Positions 1 through 5,030 of a stretch of 5,030 bases of DNA are shown here, piece by piece. Below the pieces are notes generated by a model. The model saw nothing but the letters and a program-made list of their open reading frames with translations. It was not told the DNA's origin and searched no databases. Source of the stretch: Armatimonadota bacterium. GTDB lineage: Bacteria > Armatimonadota > Armatimonadia > Armatimonadales > Armatimonadaceae. Position numbers and translations under genes: made by a program. The stretch lies in assembly GCA_030833025.1 (NCBI GenBank), contig JAURHZ010000178.1, forward strand, positions 1 through 5,030, written 5' to 3'. Each line of letters begins with the position of its first letter. Within the stretch, counting starts at the first letter, position 1.

Positions 1-78
1 ATAGCTGAGGCGATAAGCCGAAGCTGATGTAAAGCGAAGCAGGCTGCAGACACTACGATCTAATCGACAGACTTACTC
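1..78 (+). rRNA. 23S ribosomal RNA, 3' end (partial)
   Basis: This is the 3' tail of a large-subunit rRNA whose body lies before the window. Read against the bacterial 23S 3' end (GATAGGCCG, then TGTAAGCG, then TACTAATCGACCGAGG-CTTA), the window shows GATAAGCCG at 12-20, TGTAAAGCG at 28-36, and a stretch at about 54-74 with TCTAATCGACAG and ACTTA. These blocks come in the right order and at about the right spacing, and a 5S-like gene with a terminator follows, as in a 16S-23S-5S operon. The blocks differ from common bacterial sequences at several positions, so the molecule is divergent. The exact 3' end is uncertain by several bases, because the closing helix needs the 5' end of the 23S, which is outside the window. 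Confidence 0.8.
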
Positions 79-83
79 GTACG

Positions 84-209
84 GAGTTTGTACGAGCAGT
101 GTTCGGGTGGATCCACCGCCTTCCGCGTCTCCGAACACGGAAGCTCGTGACCCACTGCAAAAGCATCTTGGACCACAAGGTCCTGGCAAGATAGCACGGC
201 GCCAGATTC
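84..209 (+). rRNA. 5S ribosomal RNA (divergent)
   Basis: Small-subunit-independent rRNA of the 50S particle, the last gene of the rRNA operon. The signature GTGGATCCACC (107-117) followed by TCCGAACACGGAAG (130-143) matches 5S loop B/helix III/loop C, as in Thermus (GTGGAACCACC and TCCGAACACGGAAG). A 5S fold can be drawn. Helix I is 84-90 with 203-209 (7 pairs, two G-U). Helix II is 96-100 with 154-158 plus 105-108 with 150-153. Helix III is 114-116 with 147-149 and 120-125 with 138-143, with a 12-base loop C. Helices V and IV are 165-169 with 188-192 and 170-174 with 179-183. At about 126 nt it is longer than the usual 117-120. The normal loop E pattern is not visible, and positions 165-169/188-192 form plain Watson-Crick pairs. 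The ends rest on helix I and may shift by a few bases. Confidence 0.75.
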
Positions 210-216
210 AATACAC

Positions 217-260
217 ACAAAAGCCCTCCGGTACGTAAACCGGAGGGCTTTTGTCGTTTT
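217..260 (+). terminator. Rho-independent terminator of the rRNA operon
   Basis: A perfect 16-bp stem is formed by 217-232 and 239-254 around a 6-base loop (233-238). The core is GCCCTCCGGT with ACCGGAGGGC, flanked by AAAA/TTTT pairs, and more T's follow at 257-260. It begins 7 bases after the predicted 5S end, which supports the 5S call. Because the stem is flanked by A's on one side and T's on the other, it could also stop leftward transcription. Confidence 0.9.
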
Positions 261-302
261 ACACAGATTAGGAATCGATACGATACAAGCAGGAACCGGA
301 AC

Positions 303-430
303 ACCTTGGGAGGTAACTGGCCTCATGGTGATCCACCGCATTCCGCAGCTCCGAACACGGAAGGTCGTGACCCACTGCAAAAGCTACAACGGAATACATG
401 CTGTCGGCAAGATTGAACGTCGTAGGTCTA
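303..430 (+). pseudogene. Second 5S rRNA-like copy, probably degenerate
   Basis: Positions 330-384 repeat 110-164 of the 5S gene without gaps, with 51 of 55 bases identical. The copy keeps GATCCACCGC, the TTCCG/CGGAA arm and TCCGAACACGGAAG. Similarity resumes at 406-430 (GGCAAGAT, then about 16 of 25 identical), at the spacing expected for the 5S 3' side. The rest has decayed: the helix II 5' arm (GCAGT in the first copy) has no equivalent, helix IV is poor, and helix I is at best ACCT (303-306) with AGGT (424-427). The copy lies after the operon terminator and no terminator follows it. A decayed tandem duplicate is the simplest reading. A divergent but working second 5S, or a regulatory RNA built on the 5S core, cannot be excluded. 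The outer limits are estimates. Confidence 0.6.
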
Positions 431-727
431 GATGCGTAATACTGCAGGTGCATTGGATAGGCAATGGCCATGGTACGCCGAAGTCAGATTGTTTGAGCGC
501 CTTATGCTATCGGTTACCGGTAGTCAATCCCGTTGGAGTCTTCGGCCAAGTTGTTTTTTTTGCACGGCTAGAGCTGTCGATGACTGTTCGGTGAGCGTCA
601 AGTATGTCGTATAGCACGGGTTTTGTGACGTAATAAGTCCGGGAGTTTCGTGGCGGATTCAGTGGCGATCAGCATAGATCCGTGGCAACTCTCGTCTATA
701 AAGCCGTATATACGATACGTAGTTTTT
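431..727. other. Intergenic stretch with no recognised gene
   Basis: I find no convincing protein or RNA gene here; the short open frames lack family resemblance and start signals. Two structures are visible. One is a 7-bp hairpin, CTATCGG (507-513) with CCGGTAG (517-523), including one T-G pair and a 3-base loop. The other is a perfect 10-base palindrome, CGTATATACG, at 705-714, just downstream of the stop codon of the leftward gene. A run of eight T's at 553-560 follows only a weak TTGG/CCAA stem, so I do not call it a terminator. Confidence 0.5.
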
Positions 728-1111
728 CTATCGAGTTCGTTTTGCCATTGACATGACAGCGTCCTTGATAGCGTTGGCCTCACCTAGTGGGTTGGTCATT
801 AGCTTGGTTGTCGTTGTGGCTACGGTTTCTGATGTCTGTGCAATAGAGGCAGTAGTAGTCTCGACATTGGACAAGATATTCGTAATGCCAGGTTCTGCCT
901 GAATCACATTCTTGTTTACTGTACGTAAGACCTCAGATGTCTGATCAATTAGTGGCGATAGCTTTTGCTCCAATGATTCTAAACGCTTAGACAACTTGAG
1001 GAGGACAACGGACATCAAAGCGATGACCGAGATGCTGATCAGTGATCCAGCGATGTACCAGATGACAAGGATACTTGTAGCAGTTGAATTAAGGTTCATT
1101 GGATTGACCAT
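728..1111 (-). CDS. Small membrane protein with helical tail, DUF948-like
   Basis: Predicted 127-residue protein of unknown function. Residues about 12-37 form one strongly hydrophobic helix (ILVIWYIAGSLISISVIALM). From about residue 38 to 105 the chain is polar and heptad-like (LSKRLESLEQKLSPLIDQ and onward), rich in Thr, Ser, Glu and Gln and without Cys. It ends in a short basic tail (MAKRTR). One N-terminal membrane helix followed by a coiled-coil cytoplasmic part is the layout of DUF948/YtxG-like proteins; this is resemblance of layout and texture, not a proven match. Two starts are possible, ATG at 1111 or ATG at 1099 (Met5), and neither has a clear ribosome binding site. The first ATG sits inside the palindrome CATCTAAAGATG (1109-1120). 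It points the same way as the apbE-like gene upstream, but 183 bases separate them, so it probably has its own promoter. Confidence 0.7.
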   Translation of the reverse strand: MVNPMNLNSTATSILVIWYIAGSLISISVIALMSVVLLKLSKRLESLEQKLSPLIDQTSEVLRTVNKNVIQAEPGITNILSNVETTTASIAQTSETVATTTTKLMTNPLGEANAIKDAVMSMAKRTR

Positions 1112-1161
1112 CTAAAGATGTAACAGCAGTGTACCAACAATCACTGTGTCTCCTAACTACC

Positions 1162-1174
1162 ACCTGAATCAGGT
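1162..1174. repeat. Perfect inverted repeat ACCTGA-A-TCAGGT
   Basis: Six-base arms around a single central base lie directly against the 5' side of the 1175-1207 terminator stem. With a one-base centre it is a poor RNA hairpin but a good shape for a dimeric DNA-binding protein. It lies 51 bases upstream of the leftward DUF948-like start, where an operator could act. No regulator can be named. Confidence 0.35.
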
Positions 1175-1207
1175 CGGCTTGCGGTTCTCCGCAGGCCGTT
1201 TTTTTTT
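1175..1207 (+). terminator. Strong rho-independent terminator, + strand, no gene before it
   Basis: The stem is 1175-1184 paired with 1189-1198: ten pairs, one of them T-G, around the 4-base loop TTCT. Nine T's follow at 1199-1207. It is a textbook intrinsic terminator for rightward transcription. On the other strand the hairpin is not followed by T's, so it would not serve the leftward apbE-like gene. No rightward gene is seen between the rRNA terminator and this point. Confidence 0.85.
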
Positions 1208-1294
1208 GTCGTGAGTAATCTCAAGTAGTTGGATTGGTATTTCCGATTATCATGTTGGCCCGTTGTTATAGCTATGGGGTGACCTCAGTTTGTT

Positions 1295-2140
1295 TTAGTA
1301 GATGGAAGCGTCAAGTGTGACTACCTTGATATCGTAGTCTAGATCCAACTTTTTCAAATGTTGAGGGTCAACGATTGCCGCCGTTGATAGGGCATCCGTT
1401 TCCGCACAGCTATTTCCAATGACTCTGGCAACGACATCAAGGTTATCGGTGCAGTTTTCGTGACTGATGATGTGAATACCGCCAGCATCCGAATTGATCC
1501 GTCTACTAACACTCATGGCTGTATTTGCCAGAATTATCTGCTCGGATGTGCCTTGGATAGTGACTGGCCATGGACCTCCAATCGCCACCATCGATGAACC
1601 ACCAGCATGAAAAAATGCTCGTTCAATTCCCGCATCTCGTGCCAATGCGGCACATTTGTCTAACGCCCAACCCTTGCCTATCGCGCCGAGATCAATAATG
1701 TGGCCGGCGGTGAGTCGTGCAAACGGACTATCGTCCTTAAACTCGATGGAGGACTTATCATCTGTCGAACAATCTTCTATGAGATTAAGAATCTCTCGTG
1801 TTTGGTCATCCACGACTTTTCCGGGTACACGCATGGTTCGGTTGCCGTCAAAGGGCGAAAATGCACCATTCGATGTGAAATTCAAAGATTGACACAGCTT
1901 TAGGAGTGTATACGTTGGCCACCCGATACGAATCCACTCATCAGTTCCTGACGCGCAATTAAGGCGGTGAATGTCCGATCCTTCCTGATATGGACTGATC
2001 GCTAGTTCAATATCAGTGAGTTCGTTTGCACAGTCTTCGGCGATGCCCTGGTATTGGGTAGGGGATGTACCGGGAAAGAAAAATTCAAACGTGGTTCGCA
2101 TTGCTTGATGAGCATAACGGAGACCAGGTTCATCAAACAT
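1295..2140 (-). CDS. apbE: FAD:protein FMN transferase (ApbE family)
   Basis: ApbE enzymes use Mg2+ and FAD to attach FMN covalently to a Thr or Ser of flavoproteins such as Nqr/Rnf subunits. Visible family blocks in the 281 residues: HQAMRTTFE (11-19, for H-x-AMGTxFE); LSPYQEGSDIHRLN (around 48-61); NGAFSPF (91-97); IDLGAIGKGWALD (149-161); AGGSSMVAIGGPWPV (179-193); ETDALSTA (247-254). In the last block Asp249 and Thr253 correspond to the metal-binding D and T of ADALxT. The usual HIIDPRTG block is degraded to HIISHENC. No signal peptide or lipobox is seen, so a cytoplasmic enzyme is likely. The ATG at 2140 places the first motif at residue 11; no clear ribosome binding site precedes it. 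It is divergent from the glycosyltransferase gene, with 17 bases between the two starts. The target flavoprotein is not in the window. Confidence 0.85.
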   Translation of the reverse strand: MFDEPGLRYAHQAMRTTFEFFFPGTSPTQYQGIAEDCANELTDIELAISPYQEGSDIHRLNCASGTDEWIRIGWPTYTLLKLCQSLNFTSNGAFSPFDGNRTMRVPGKVVDDQTREILNLIEDCSTDDKSSIEFKDDSPFARLTAGHIIDLGAIGKGWALDKCAALARDAGIERAFFHAGGSSMVAIGGPWPVTIQGTSEQIILANTAMSVSRRINSDAGGIHIISHENCTDNLDVVARVIGNSCAETDALSTAAIVDPQHLKKLDLDYDIKVVTLDASIY

Positions 2141-2150
2141 CGGAATTATG

Positions 2151-2164
2151 CTATCGCATGATAG
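2151..2164. repeat. Inverted repeat CTATC-GCAT-GATAG between divergent starts
   Basis: Perfect five-base arms flank a four-base centre between the apbE-like and glycosyltransferase starts, overlapping the ATG at 2158. It could be an operator shared by both genes or a small hairpin at the start of the glycosyltransferase message. Five-base arms also arise by chance, so this is weak. Confidence 0.25.
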
Positions 2165-2898
2165 AATCCGGCGCGTTGGACGTTACAATTGTCATCCCAG
2201 CCTTCAATGAAGCCAAACGCCTTCCTAGAACTCTGGATTCCCTTATTGCTTGGATTAAGGTTCGCCCTGAACGGTTCGAGGTCATCGTTGTTGATGATGG
2301 AAGTACCGACAATACAGCTAGCCTTGCCCAAGCTTATTCAACCGTTACTTTTGTGAGTCTTCCAGAAAACGCTGGGAAAGGGGCAGCCGTTCGGTACGGA
2401 ATGCTTCGTGGCCAAGGCGCGTTGATTTTGATGATGGATGCCGATTTGGCAACCCCAATGTCAGAGTTCGATGTACTCAAGGAGTCTATTATGTCGGGAG
2501 CGGATGTCGCAATTGGTAGTCGGCCACTGCGCACGTCCAGACTCTCGGTTCGGCAGCCAATTCTTCGTGAACTTGCTGGCAGGATGTTCAACTTTATCGT
2601 TCGTCTTGTGTCAGGATTGCCATTTAGAGACACCCAGTGTGGCTTCAAACTATGGCGTTCAGTTGCAGCAAAGAACTGTTTCGGAATCTGCTTGATAGAT
2701 GGATTTGCCTTCGACGTTGAGTCTCTCGTAGTGGCAAAGGCTTTGGGATACGCCATTGTTGAAATTGGTGTGTCGTGGGCACATCAGCCCGGAGCTGCAG
2801 CATTCGGTAGCGCTTCATCGTATGTCCATCATGCGTTGAAAATGATAGTTGACACTGTTGCCATTCGGTGGAATCACAGAGCTGTCAGACGGGTATAA
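2158..2898 (+). CDS. GT2 polyprenyl-phosphate glycosyltransferase (ALG5/DPM-like)
   Basis: Family 2 glycosyltransferase of the dolichyl-phosphate glucose/mannose synthase type, moving a sugar from a nucleotide sugar to a polyprenyl phosphate at the inner face of the membrane. From the ATG at 2158 (246 residues) it shows VTIVIPAFNEAKRLPRTL (9-26), DDGSTDNT (46-53), ENAGKGAAVRYGM (70-82), DADLATP (94-100, metal-binding DxD), GSR (120-122), DTQCGFK (158-164) and GFAFDVE (182-188). DTQCGFK and GFAFDVE favour the ALG5-like branch. No membrane helix is evident, so it probably binds the membrane from the cytoplasm. An in-frame start at 2065 would add 31 residues lying antisense to the apbE-like gene. 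I prefer 2158 because the family begins just before VIPAFNE. No strong ribosome binding site is seen. It heads a tight rightward gene series. The sugar cannot be told from sequence. Confidence 0.88.
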   Translation: MIESGALDVTIVIPAFNEAKRLPRTLDSLIAWIKVRPERFEVIVVDDGSTDNTASLAQAYSTVTFVSLPENAGKGAAVRYGMLRGQGALILMMDADLATPMSEFDVLKESIMSGADVAIGSRPLRTSRLSVRQPILRELAGRMFNFIVRLVSGLPFRDTQCGFKLWRSVAAKNCFGICLIDGFAFDVESLVVAKALGYAIVEIGVSWAHQPGAAAFGSASSYVHHALKMIVDTVAIRWNHRAVRRV

Positions 2899-3773
2899 GT
2901 TTTTTTGTGAATTCAGGGCTTGGCTTCATCCTACTTCTTTTAGCAGTGTGTCTTGCGATGTACGCACTACTAATTGAGCCGCTTCTCTGTCAACTTGTTC
3001 AAGTTGATATGCCTGTGACAACACTTCCAGTCGGAACGAGAATATTATTTCTTACTGATATGCATCATCATCGGTGGGGGAAGCGAGAGGAATCATATCT
3101 TCGGTGTCTTCCGCCGGATCCTGTGGATGTGATTATTTACGGCGGGGATTTTCTCGGTAGTAGAGTTGGTATTGATGCCGCACTTCGATTCGTTTCGCAT
3201 GTTCATCAGAAATATCCAAATACTCCTACATTCGGTGTTTGTGGAAATGCAGAGCATAAACTATTGCCGGAGCTGCGTAACGCATTTCTTACTCAGTTGA
3301 ATGGACTTGGTGTCGTCACCCTCCTTAACGACCACGCGAATTGTAGGGTAAATGACGTTGACATCACTATCGTGGGAACCGATGACCCATACTACGGGTT
3401 TCACGATCTGCCAGCGGCTTTTTCAAATGTACCGTCTAGTATGGCATCACTTTTGATTACACATTCACCGCAAGTTATCCGTACGGCGATCGCCTTTCAA
3501 CCGGCGTTGGTCCTCAGTGGGCATACGCATGGAGGGCAAGTTCGCATTCCAGGGATCGGTCCAATTCGTACGCAGAATCCGTTATCACGGATGATTTCAA
3601 TGGGAAGGTATTCTCCAGAAGAATTGGCAAGTCTGCTTCATATGACCACCCTTTCCTCGACATGGCTTTATGTCTCACGCGGCCTCGGGCTAGCCTTCGT
3701 ACCGCATATCCGGTGGCTTGCGCCTCGCTTCCTTTGTCGCCCAGAAGTGACTCTTATCACGATCTCGAGATAG
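2868..3773 (+). CDS. Membrane-anchored metallophosphoesterase (YkuE-like)
   Basis: Calcineurin-like metal-dependent phosphoesterase with one N-terminal membrane helix (residues about 16-37 from the GTG at 2868). The YkuE-like enzymes act on phosphate esters at the membrane; the substrate here is unknown. Metal motifs are in order: TDMHHH (Asp64, His66), GGD (Asp94), GNAEH (Asn127), THSP (His199) and GHTHGGQ (218-224, His219 and His221), followed by the family's YVSRGLG (268-274). The third motif is usually GNHE or GNHD; here the His after Asn is Ala, with a His two places later. The start is uncertain. GTG 2868 overlaps the glycosyltransferase end by 31 bases, whereas GTG 2907, nine bases after that gene's stop, gives 288 residues and still keeps the helix. 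Neither has a clear ribosome binding site. The overlap or close spacing suggests translational coupling and a shared role in envelope lipid chemistry. Confidence 0.87.
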   Translation: MESQSCQTGISFFVNSGLGFILLLLAVCLAMYALLIEPLLCQLVQVDMPVTTLPVGTRILFLTDMHHHRWGKREESYLRCLPPDPVDVIIYGGDFLGSRVGIDAALRFVSHVHQKYPNTPTFGVCGNAEHKLLPELRNAFLTQLNGLGVVTLLNDHANCRVNDVDITIVGTDDPYYGFHDLPAAFSNVPSSMASLLITHSPQVIRTAIAFQPALVLSGHTHGGQVRIPGIGPIRTQNPLSRMISMGRYSPEELASLLHMTTLSSTWLYVSRGLGLAFVPHIRWLAPRFLCRPEVTLITISR

Positions 3774-3777
3774 TCCG

Positions 3778-4770
3778 ATGAGCACACATACCTTTTGGTA
3801 CGAATCATTACAGATACCTACATCTGGGTTTCAACCAGTCGTATTGTCTACGCGTGTCAGGATGGCTAGGAATATTTCGGGTTTGCCATTTCCAAATCGG
3901 ATGTCGCTGGAGGAATACGTTTCCTTACGAACATCGGTCTTCCGAGTACTCCAGAAGTATCGATATCTCGAATGCAAAATTGCAAAGGGAGCTCAAGTCC
4001 GAGCGGATGATTTTCTGGTAACGCTAGACGCAGGTGATAAAGGCATATCTACGTTTGGCCGTCCAGAAACAGGGCAAGTGATTGTCATCGGGGATGAAGA
4101 CCACTTCAGAATCAGCACCGTCACAGCCGGATTGTCGCTCGATACCGCGATGGATCTGACATCCAATATGGAAACCCTGCTAGCAACGGATTTTCCGTTT
4201 GCCTTTGACAAACAGCGGTTTGGATTCCTAACTGCGAGTATGGCAAACGCTGGCCTAGCGATGCGGGTTAGTGTATGGATGCATGTCCCAGGTCTAATTC
4301 TGTCTGAGACTTGGGCAGAGTTAGAGCCACTCCTTAAATCGATGGACATAAGTGTACGAGGGATACTTGGCGAGGAAAGTGAGCTGACCGCTGGAATGGT
4401 TCAGCTTAGCAACCGCACATCGTATGGCAAGTCATCGGATGAAATTCTTGCCAAGCTAAAGCGAGTTATCGACCTCGTAAATGAGTCAGAGAGGTCAGCA
4501 CTCTCTGATTTGTTGCGTCAGTATAAAAATAAGACCATAGATTACTTGAAGTGGATGAGCCTGCTGGAACAGCCGTTCATATCGAGAGAGGCATTTATTC
4601 ATGCGGTTAGTGCAGCACTTTTGGCTGCTAGGCTTGGTTACAACGTCCGCTTCGATAACCAACTGGCACTCAAAGTCTTGATTGCGGGCTTCAAATCGCG
4701 GCATGAGGATGGGTTGATTCAAATGCAGGTTGTACGCAATTTACTCAAAGACACCCTGATGGACACCTGA
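3778..4770 (+). CDS. mcsB: McsB-like protein arginine kinase homologue, possibly inactive
   Basis: McsB phosphorylates arginine side chains and so marks proteins for ClpC-ClpP. The 330 residues keep several phosphagen-kinase blocks: VVLSTRVRMARN (21-32), GDEDHFRI (105-112, for NEEDHxRI), FGFLTASMANAGLAMRVSV (148-166), VRGILGEESE (193-202) and QLSNRTSYGKSSDE (209-222). Differences from B. subtilis McsB (about 363 residues) are marked. CPTN, which carries Cys167, reads SMAN, so Ser154 replaces the cysteine. The EKHLIS segment before the EDH block is not recognisable. The C-terminal RDxxRA phosphoarginine pocket reads about DGLIQM (311-316). The ATP-binding arginines and the acidic GE are kept. 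It starts four bases after the phosphoesterase stop, with GAGA at 3767-3770 as a weak ribosome binding site. clpC follows, which supports the family call. No mcsA or ctsR is adjacent. Confidence 0.85.
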   Translation: MSTHTFWYESLQIPTSGFQPVVLSTRVRMARNISGLPFPNRMSLEEYVSLRTSVFRVLQKYRYLECKIAKGAQVRADDFLVTLDAGDKGISTFGRPETGQVIVIGDEDHFRISTVTAGLSLDTAMDLTSNMETLLATDFPFAFDKQRFGFLTASMANAGLAMRVSVWMHVPGLILSETWAELEPLLKSMDISVRGILGEESELTAGMVQLSNRTSYGKSSDEILAKLKRVIDLVNESERSALSDLLRQYKNKTIDYLKWMSLLEQPFISREAFIHAVSAALLAARLGYNVRFDNQLALKVLIAGFKSRHEDGLIQMQVVRNLLKDTLMDT

Positions 4771-4847
4771 CTATGCTTGGCACGTCTCCAGCATCTCCTG
4801 CAGGCGTGTCACAGATTAGTCTCTTGACGCGATACAATTCCACATCC

Positions 4848-4852
4848 GGAGG
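4848..4852 (+). promoter_or_regulatory. Ribosome binding site deciding the clpC start
   Basis: GGAGG lies 10 bases before the GTG at 4863. It is the clearest Shine-Dalgarno sequence in the window. It supports GTG 4863 over the in-frame ATG at 4773, which has none. Confidence 0.75.
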
Positions 4853-4862
4853 TTGCGCCAAC

Positions 4863-5030
4863 GTGTGGCAACGATTTACTGAACGTGCTCGTCGTGTCGT
4901 GTTTTTCGCCCAGGAAGAAGCTGGCAGGCTTGGTGAGAATTATGTCTCAACTGAGCATCTGCTACTGGGACTGGTTAGGGAAAGTGACAGCGTGGCTGCT
5001 CGTATCCTCGAGACACTTGGAGTGTCTGCC
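4863..5030 (+). CDS. clpC: ClpC AAA+ unfoldase, N-terminal part (cut by window end)
   Basis: First 56 residues of a ClpC-type Hsp100 unfoldase, which feeds substrates to the ClpP protease in the cytoplasm. The sequence opens with VWQRFTERARRVVFFAQEEA and continues with STEHLLLGLVRE (29-40), the first Clp-N repeat, close to B. subtilis ClpC (RFTERAQKV and GTEHILLGLVRE). In B. subtilis, Glu32 of the TEH block contacts phosphoarginine; the matching Glu31 is present, as is Thr6. The GTG start follows a good GGAGG and fits the family's start. The open frame continues upstream without a stop to an ATG at 4773, which would add 30 residues with no resemblance to the family and no ribosome binding site. 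The gene begins 92 bases after the mcsB stop, and no clear promoter is seen in that gap. The AAA+ domains lie beyond the window. Confidence 0.93.
   Translation, partial: MWQRFTERARRVVFFAQEEAGRLGENYVSTEHLLLGLVRESDSVAARILETLGVSA

Noticed and set aside
107..384. A two-unit repeat that could be read as a CRISPR or dispersed intergenic repeat.
   Set aside because: There are only two units 220 bases apart, and the unit matches the 5S helix III/loop C signature.
53..471. Open frames of 67-106 codons on the - strand with similar peptides (for example AFAVGHELPCSE and AFAVGHDLPCSE).
   Set aside because: They lie over the 5S gene and its copy; the shared peptides are caused by the duplicated RNA sequence, not by a protein family.
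507..560. Hairpin and T-run as a terminator.
   Set aside because: The good hairpin (507-523) is 29 bases from the T-run, and the stem next to the T-run is only four pairs.
325..614. Two overlapping + strand open frames of 60-89 codons.
   Set aside because: They begin inside the 5S-like copy and have no ribosome binding site, domain or recognisable family.
598..783. 61-codon - strand open frame.
   Set aside because: It overlaps the end of the DUF948-like gene in another frame and has no features of its own.
2065..2157. Longer start for the glycosyltransferase.
   Set aside because: The extra 31 residues are antisense to the apbE-like gene and have no family resemblance; GT2 proteins start close to the VIPAFNE block.
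2334..2756. 140-codon - strand open frame.
   Set aside because: It is a shadow of the glycosyltransferase, whose motifs are clear on the other strand.
3993..4349. 118-codon - strand open frame.
   Set aside because: It is a shadow of the McsB-like gene and has no domain.
4824..4838. TTGACG and TACAAT before clpC as a sigma-70 promoter.
   Set aside because: Only three bases separate the two hexamers, and no suitable -35 lies 16-18 bases before TACAAT.

Overview
The window joins the tail of a ribosomal RNA operon to a group of protein genes from a bacterium. The ClpC start reads as an ordinary bacterial ClpC, with some likeness to Armatimonadota-type or Firmicutes-type proteins, and it lies next to an McsB-type protein arginine kinase. 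Base composition is moderate. A lineage assignment from about 5 kb is a guess (Armatimonadota or a neighbouring phylum). The rRNA parts are divergent, which suggests a lineage far from the usual models.

Positions 1-260 (+ strand): the first ~78 bases match the 3' end of 23S rRNA. They are followed almost at once by a 5S rRNA (about 84-209) and a 16-bp perfect-stem terminator (217-260). Just past the terminator, at about 303-430, lies a second, partly degenerate 5S-like copy. Its central 55 bases match the first copy at 51 of 55 positions with no gaps. From about 430 to 727 I see no gene.

Positions 728-2140 (- strand): a small one-helix membrane protein with a long helical tail (DUF948-like) and an ApbE-type FAD:protein FMN transferase. 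Between them is a strong terminator (1175-1207) that works on the + strand, where no gene precedes it.

Positions 2158-5030 (+ strand): four closely packed genes. They are a GT2 polyprenyl-phosphate (ALG5/DPM-like) glycosyltransferase, a membrane-anchored YkuE-type metallophosphoesterase, an McsB-like guanidino kinase homologue and the start of clpC (cut by the window end). In Firmicutes the McsB kinase marks proteins with phosphoarginine and the ClpC N-domain reads that mark. Here the ClpC N-domain keeps the glutamate that reads it. The McsB homologue lacks the conserved active-site cysteine, the usual EKHLIS-type segment and the C-terminal RDxxRA pocket. Neither ctsR nor mcsA is next to it; two envelope-type genes occupy that place. 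This altered McsB beside ClpC, and the extra 5S-like copy, are the two items most worth following up.
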